Assembly (NCBI GenBank): GCA_031213475.1
Contig: JARUPZ010000037.1
Coordinates: 1,676,222 to 1,740,221, forward strand
Origin: Nereocystis luetkeana
Lineage: Eukaryota > Sar > Phaeophyceae > Laminariales > Laminariaceae
Reading direction: 5' to 3'
Length of the DNA stretch: 64,000 nucleotides
Position 1 is the first letter of the stretch; each line of letters opens with the position of its first letter. Both the position numbers and the translations under genes were made by a program. Shown piece after piece: positions 58,963-64,000 of this stretch. The notes below the pieces were generated by a model that made no database searches, had not been told where the DNA came from, and was given only the letters and a program-made list of their open reading frames with translations.

Positions 58963-60651
58963 GTAAGTGCTCTGGCATAGCTTGCACCATCGGGATTGAC
59001 ACGGCCAGTTGCTGCTGCACCATATCGCCCAACCTAGCAGTATTTTGGGCCACCTGATCTACCATATCGACTCCACCCCCACCACCTTCTGTCAGCTCTC
59101 CCCGTCTCCAGCTGCACCGCCACCTTCGGCACCAACACCCACTGTCACCCCTCCATCTCCAGCGACAGCGCCAATATCAAGTTTTCCGCCACTCCCGCCT
59201 GTACACCACCATCCTGCCGTTGCCTCTCAGCTTCGGCGACAACTGGCGCAGCACGACGAGCCTCCTCGGTCTCGGGGCGATTTTCCTTCTTCCGCCCATG
59301 AACCACGCCGTCAGACAATCAATCAGCTAAAATTAACGGGAAACAGTTGCTTCGAAAACTTCCTGCCACACGCTTCTATCTGCGTAAGTCCTCCCACAAC
59401 AACCGCAAGCGGTAAACTTTTTGTTTTGCCCGTCAGTGCCAACTGGCTTCCTGTAAGCTGCCGCATAAGATTTGGTTGCCATTACTCGTCGTGTCCTTGC
59501 CTCTCTCCCAAATGCGAGTGAGTTCAACCACTGTAACCTCAACCATATTCATTCGCTGTTTCACACCAATTAAATATGTACCTGGTATCCCCTAACGAAA
59601 CATGCCTTCCATGCATGTTGGCATTCAATCCCGCTCCACAGACCCCAGAGTTTCTACAGTTCAATCTTACACCTGCCTTACATGGAAGTTTACCATGTGT
59701 GTTTTTTTCACGAACCCCTTGGGCGCGTTTACCTGTCCCCCCCCGAAAGATATGCTCTGACGCTTCGGTACTTGTCCTCGTCGTTTGAGAAGAGTCTTGA
59801 TTAACATCATACTACTAACGAGAACGGATCGTTCGGTAAGATCTTCCAGGGGTCGGGCTGTTCGTTGTCAGGGGGCTAGGAAGCACTTTCTGACGGGATC
59901 AAGGTACGGGTGTAGACCAAACCCAGCACCTAACCCTGATCCCATACGTACCGGACTCAAAACGCCCCCAAAAGCAAAAGGGGCGAGAAACGCGGCTGCG
60001 TCGCGTTCGTTTTTATTGTTTGGTGACTCCGAACCTACGGACCACGTTTCCACGCCCCTATAATATCATCAATACAAGGGACTGCGGTGTTGCCGGAAAC
60101 TTCCCAGAAATATCCTACCGCGGATGAAATGTGAATAATACTGATCATAATATTTTCGGTATTTTCAATATACCAGTATATATTTGTATATCTTTATTAT
60201 GCTTGCCATCCGACAATTTCCAATGTGTAGTGTTTTTTTTTTCTGCCCCGGAGAGCGAGAGGAAACCCCTGTCCACACATATTTCTCAAGTTTTCGTGTA
60301 CCGGTTCGAACCCGGTTCGTTTCTTCCACCTTGGTCGGGCCTGTCTGTGACCGCCATTAAAGTGTGGTTTACTCCGAGGATGTAGGCACCTGCGTCTAGA
60401 ATGTGTAGTGTTGTTAAAAAAAAAATCCAACAGAAAGTAAACAACTCTCCGGAACAAAAGCGCGGCAGTATTATACGATTAATATTAAATCAAAACTGAT
60501 GTGACGCTGAATACTACTGTTAATATTTAAATATTAATACAACCAACATCTCTCCATCCTCCATCTCACCCACCAAAAAAACGACTACTACTCCCCTCCT
60601 TAAGCACCCCCTAAAGAGGTATGTACATACCTGGTATATATGATTATTTCT

Positions 60652-60770
60652 CTTGCCATCCGACAATGTGCAGCATGATCTTCAACATTGATCGCTCCTA
60701 ACTTTCCCGAAAGAAGAAAACCTCGGAAACAAAAGGAAACCCACACGCACCAGCAAGTCTACCTATATTG
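60652..60770 (+). repeat. CCATCCGACAATGTGCAGCATGA repeat copy
   Basis: Near-identical to the 63577-63720 copy over the block ending GGAAACCCA. A fragment precedes it at about 60200. Confidence 0.55.
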
Positions 60771-60944
60771 TACGACGCACTTCTGGGTACTACAGGGTAA
60801 AATGCTTAAAAATTGGCTAAATTTTCTTTCCTATTCTCCTCAAGAAGGCCGTGTGGACTGCTGTACGGGGGAGATTTAATTTATTATTTTGATACGTTCG
60901 AGGGGTGGGTGGGTGGGATCGTCGGATCTGTGATGATACCTGGG

Positions 60945-61031
60945 CTTTTAGAACCGCAGTCCCGTTTCGGGGACAAACTACTTGAAATTTGACTGGTTTG
61001 TCCCCAAAACGGAACTGCGGTTCTAAAAGGG
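60945..61031. mobile_element. Hairpin MITE, copy 5
   Basis: Both arms are conserved (TTTTAGAACCGCAGTCCCGT and inverse). The right flank is TTAA and the left tip is eroded. Confidence 0.65.
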
Positions 61032-61692
61032 TTAAATACGTAGATAGTGGCCGTTGAACGAGGAACACCTCAGCATTCAGTCATTTAACTGGCTTCCTTT
61101 TCTTCACGTCTTCGCCGATACTTCTTTGTTTCGGTATGATTCATGTTTCATAATGTTCAATGTGAAGAACACACACTGCACTGAATAACGAAATAACCTA
61201 TACCGGTACGTACGTATCGTATGCCGTCAGTCGTGTTGTTCTTGTCCGCATTGAATTTGTATGCTTCATTCATACCACCAGTACCACATACACACGCTCT
61301 CCGCGGTCCGCAGCCAATCTGGATACAGCAGCAGCAGCAGAATCTAGATCTATTCCGCGAACCAGGAAGCACTGCCGTACACGAAATACGCACCAGCTTT
61401 TTCTGACTTTGCACACTACTAGTATAATATTGTGTTGAGATATATACCCCGTACATTTGAGGTCGGAAAATAAAATACCTTGAGGTACCGCCGCCGTGGT
61501 ACTGCTGTACGTAGGTAGGTATATGATACCTGGGACTCACATTTCAACATAGACACTCGGCCCTCGATCCCCTCCCATCTCCAATCCACGCCAACCGATC
61601 CACACTCTGTCTTCTTCTGCTTCTTTTTTTGCTCCCGAACACTGCCACAGCAGTACTACTAACTACACTACACCGGAGCCGAGACACTCGAC

Positions 61693-61717
61693 TTGACGAC
61701 GAGTGATATTCTCCAAT
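61693..61717 (+). promoter_or_regulatory. Conserved leader of the second beta-helix gene
   Basis: GACGAGTGATATT at about 61697-61709 matches the leader before the ATG at 32129. The surrounding upstream sequence is only loosely similar. Confidence 0.45.
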
Positions 61718-61776
61718 ATGGCTACGTCCTGGGGTCTGAGAACATTGCTAGCACTGGTCACCTTCGCAGCAGCCAG
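61718..61776 (+). CDS. Start exon of a paralogous secreted beta-helix gene
   Basis: 59 bases encoding MATSWGLRTLLALVTFAAA plus two bases, ending at a GTGCGATG donor exactly as exon 1 at 32129-32187 does. The two exons differ at 6 of 59 bases by my count; three changes are silent and three change residues. Length, phase 2 end and leader are conserved, so the exon looks functional rather than a random copy. No later exon is seen before the window ends, which is expected: intron 1 of the first gene is 2.8 kb. It could instead be an orphan duplicate. Confidence 0.6.
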
Positions 61777-62138
61777 GTGCGATGGCTCGATTGATTGACG
61801 GGTTCGATAGAAGAAGTAAGAGCTATACATTGGACGCAAGCAATAAAATAGCACGTCTCATCCAAAAAGTACGACTGATGACTGCTGTAAAACATCATAA
61901 GAAAATGTAGACATTTATACGTACTCTTTTACGTACAGTATTAATGGTCAGCATAGATACATATATATACGTAATAATGTAAAGTTAACACTCATGAATA
62001 ACCAAAATTGTACCAGGTAGTGGTAACGATAGATCAGATATGTTCTACCATTACAATCAATAGATTTGTAGTAATAGTTTCGGCACACACAATTCGACTT
62101 GAATTGGATATTCTCTTGGTACATTACCAGGCATAATA

Positions 62139-63272
62139 TGTTGTTGTTGTTGTTGTTGTTGTTCTCACATTAACTCTCTGACGAAGGAGTCCGTGGTCAC
62201 ACAAAGGTGCTGGAGCCCTAGGAAGATCCGAAAAACGAAAAAAATCGAAAATTCGGCTGCCTCAAAATACACGAGACGGAAAAAGCGCACACAAGATAAA
62301 ACCAATGTGCAAAACTGAACTAACATGGCCGCGGGTATATCCTCTCAACTATAACATAGAGTACCCCCGTTCCCACCACTAGCCAACTCGTGGCTGCTGA
62401 CTACAGCGGATGCTGTCTGAAGTGCTGCCTGCACCGTACGAAACGCACGGTAGTCGTGAAAACGAAAGAGGAACACACCTGCCTGCTATCTGGAGTGAGT
62501 GCTGTCAGAGTGAAGACTCGCGGATATGCAGTGAAAAAAGGAGCAATCGAACCTTACTGCCACACGAATATCAACGATCGCCATCTCTTCCTGGACTGTC
62601 TGACACAAAAAGGTGCAGCACAGATACCACGTCCCTGATAATTGCGTAGGTTATTCCCCATGGAGGGTATACAACTCGTTAAACTACGAAAACCAGTGAC
62701 GAGTACCGGTAGATACTATTCTGCCTCGTGAAAAACAAAACCAGGAAAAACCAAACTATGACTGCTTCTCTCGTGATGATAGTGTGCGCGCAAATCATGG
62801 GTCTCCATGCACCGTCTTCCTGCCGCTCTTCATGGCCGCCTCATCGCCTTGGCCCAATCCACCCGCTCCTTTGCGCGTGAACTCGTTGCCATTCCCTTCC
62901 AGTCGTTTCCCTTTCTCCGTCATCCTGAAAAACAAAATGCTCCTCGCACTTGCGGTTCTGATCTGGGAAATAAAAATTCTCGCGCAGGGGGGGGTCAATC
63001 CGTCTCTTCCCCGCACGTCGACGCTCAGTCTCCCTCCTCCCTCGTCGTCGAATCCAGCCTCCTACCGGCGCAATAGACTGTGCCGTAGTGTGGCCTGTGG
63101 TGGCGCCTGCCTCCGCGCATGGACACCCCGATTGAGCATTGCTGCTCTGCCGCAGCTGCCTAAAAAGACGCGCGAATCGTAAGTCTCCGTGCCTGACGCA
63201 CCACGTACGACCCAACTCTACTGCCGCCTGAGCCTCGCGGCCACAGGCAGCAGCAAGAAGGTATCACTCCTT
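62139..63272 (+). repeat. 1.1 kb repeat, copy C
   Basis: Closest to copy A; lacks both TTAATA insertions and the MITE. It lies downstream of the start exon of the second beta-helix gene, presumably in its first intron. Confidence 0.7.
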
Positions 63273-63576
63273 GAGGGTGAGTCCGGCCTTACACCCGCCA
63301 GAAAGACCTACCCCACTCGCTATTAGCCTGATAGGGCATGCCTCGCAGCATTCCTTGCCGAGGCAGCGAGGGGAACGGAAGTGTATGTGCCTGTTGTGAC
63401 CCTGGATTATATACATACTTCCCGGGAAGTTGCTTGCTACGTATATATATACCTCACAGGAATGGTGGTGTGGTTTCGTTTTTATTGCGGGCGATCCCGA
63501 CATCAACCCTGAGATTCATGTCGACGGCTGTTGCTATTAATAGTTTGTTAGATATTATGATTATTTTGTTGCCCCC

Positions 63577-63750
63577 CGACAATGTATGTCATGACATTGT
63601 GCAGATGTGCAGCATGATCTTCAACATTGATCACTCATAACTTTCCCGAAAGAAGAAAACCTCGGAAACAAAAGGAAACCCATGCACCAAGTCTACCTCC
63701 CTTCTGTGCCAACTTTAGGCTTGTCTACTCCATTTATTTGCTGTCAACAG
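63577..63750 (+). repeat. CCGACAATG/CAGCATGATC repeat copy
   Basis: Same family, followed directly by the interrupted SINE head near 63770. This order is the reverse of the 9.3 kb copy. Confidence 0.55.
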
Positions 63751-63764
63751 ATAAAACTCACCAA

Positions 63765-63990
63765 ACAGCCGGTCGCCCCGGTGGTCAATCTATATCCATA
63801 TTTTAGAAATAGTATTAATAGTTAGCCTCGAAAACTATACAGGGCTAAGTGCAGGTCGAAGGTCAGGGTTTCGAGCCCTGCCATGGTGCGCGGTCATTTA
63901 TTTTCAACATATATATTCGACTGCTGCTGAGTGGCGCAACTCGACGCAACAAGTCGACGAAGGAAGGAAATACTGAACACAGAATGAACC
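63765..63990 (+). mobile_element. tRNA-derived SINE, interrupted head
   Basis: GGTCGCCCCGGTGGT and a B box GGGTTTCGAGCCCTG are present. The A-box region is split by about 40 bases that contain a TATTAATA motif. The body segment GTCGACGAAGGAAG follows near the window end. Confidence 0.5.
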
Positions 63991-64000
63991 CTCCCGCCCG

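Larger units (their letters stand above)
58963..61692. other. Spacer upstream of the second beta-helix gene
   Basis: No gene recognised. It contains a tRNA B-box-like GGGTTCGAACC on the minus strand near 60300, a GGATCAAGGTACGGG-type repeat near 59897, the CCATCC repeats and hairpin MITE copy 5. Confidence 0.4.
61777..64000 (+). other. Presumed intron 1 of the second beta-helix gene
   Basis: It holds copy C of the 1.1 kb repeat, a CCATCC repeat copy and an interrupted SINE. No exon equivalent to exon 2 (FCDDVNDYLD) was found. Confidence 0.45.

Noticed and set aside
60268-60340. tRNA gene on the minus strand
   Set aside because: A B-box-like GGGTTCGAACC is present, but no convincing acceptor and anticodon stems were found.

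Overview
The window is nuclear DNA of a eukaryote, most likely a photosynthetic ochrophyte (heterokont) alga and perhaps a brown alga. The main evidence is a minus-strand nuclear gene whose N-terminus looks like a secondary-plastid bipartite leader: a signal peptide with Phe right after the predicted cleavage site. Spliceosomal GT-AG introns, TTAGGG-type telomeric repeats and a secreted beta-helix gene fit this view. Assignment to brown algae is inference from general character, not proof.

Layout. (1) 0.9-6.6 kb, minus strand: a three-exon gene for a 200-residue plastid-targeted Rieske-like protein that lacks most of the usual Fe-S ligands. (2) 6.6-7.4 kb: a divergent promoter region with two TGACGTC boxes. 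(3) 7.4-13.7 kb, plus strand: a first exon with a targeting-like leader and a large GC-rich exon at 12.1-13.7 kb. They are phase-compatible and may form one gene of unknown function. (4) 13.7-32 kb: a repeat zone with poly(C)-ended repeats, a broken Ty1/copia element, a tyrosine-recombinase remnant, hairpin MITEs, a telomere-like tract and two of three copies of a 1.1 kb repeat. (5) 32.1-50.9 kb, plus strand: a twelve-exon gene for a secreted right-handed beta-helix (Pmp-like) protein. Its repeats are carried one per exon, all with phase-2 boundaries. (6) 51-61.7 kb: mostly repeats and a decayed minus-strand coding relic. (7) 61.7 kb: the start exon of a paralogue of the beta-helix gene, which runs off the window.

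The repeat families allow direct comparison of copies. They show that two very abundant short motifs, TATTAATA and TACCWGGTA, arise as small insertions that duplicate a TA. This is the behaviour expected of scars left by a TA-targeting DNA transposon. One hairpin MITE also has a natural empty site showing TTAA target use. All alignments and counts were made by eye.
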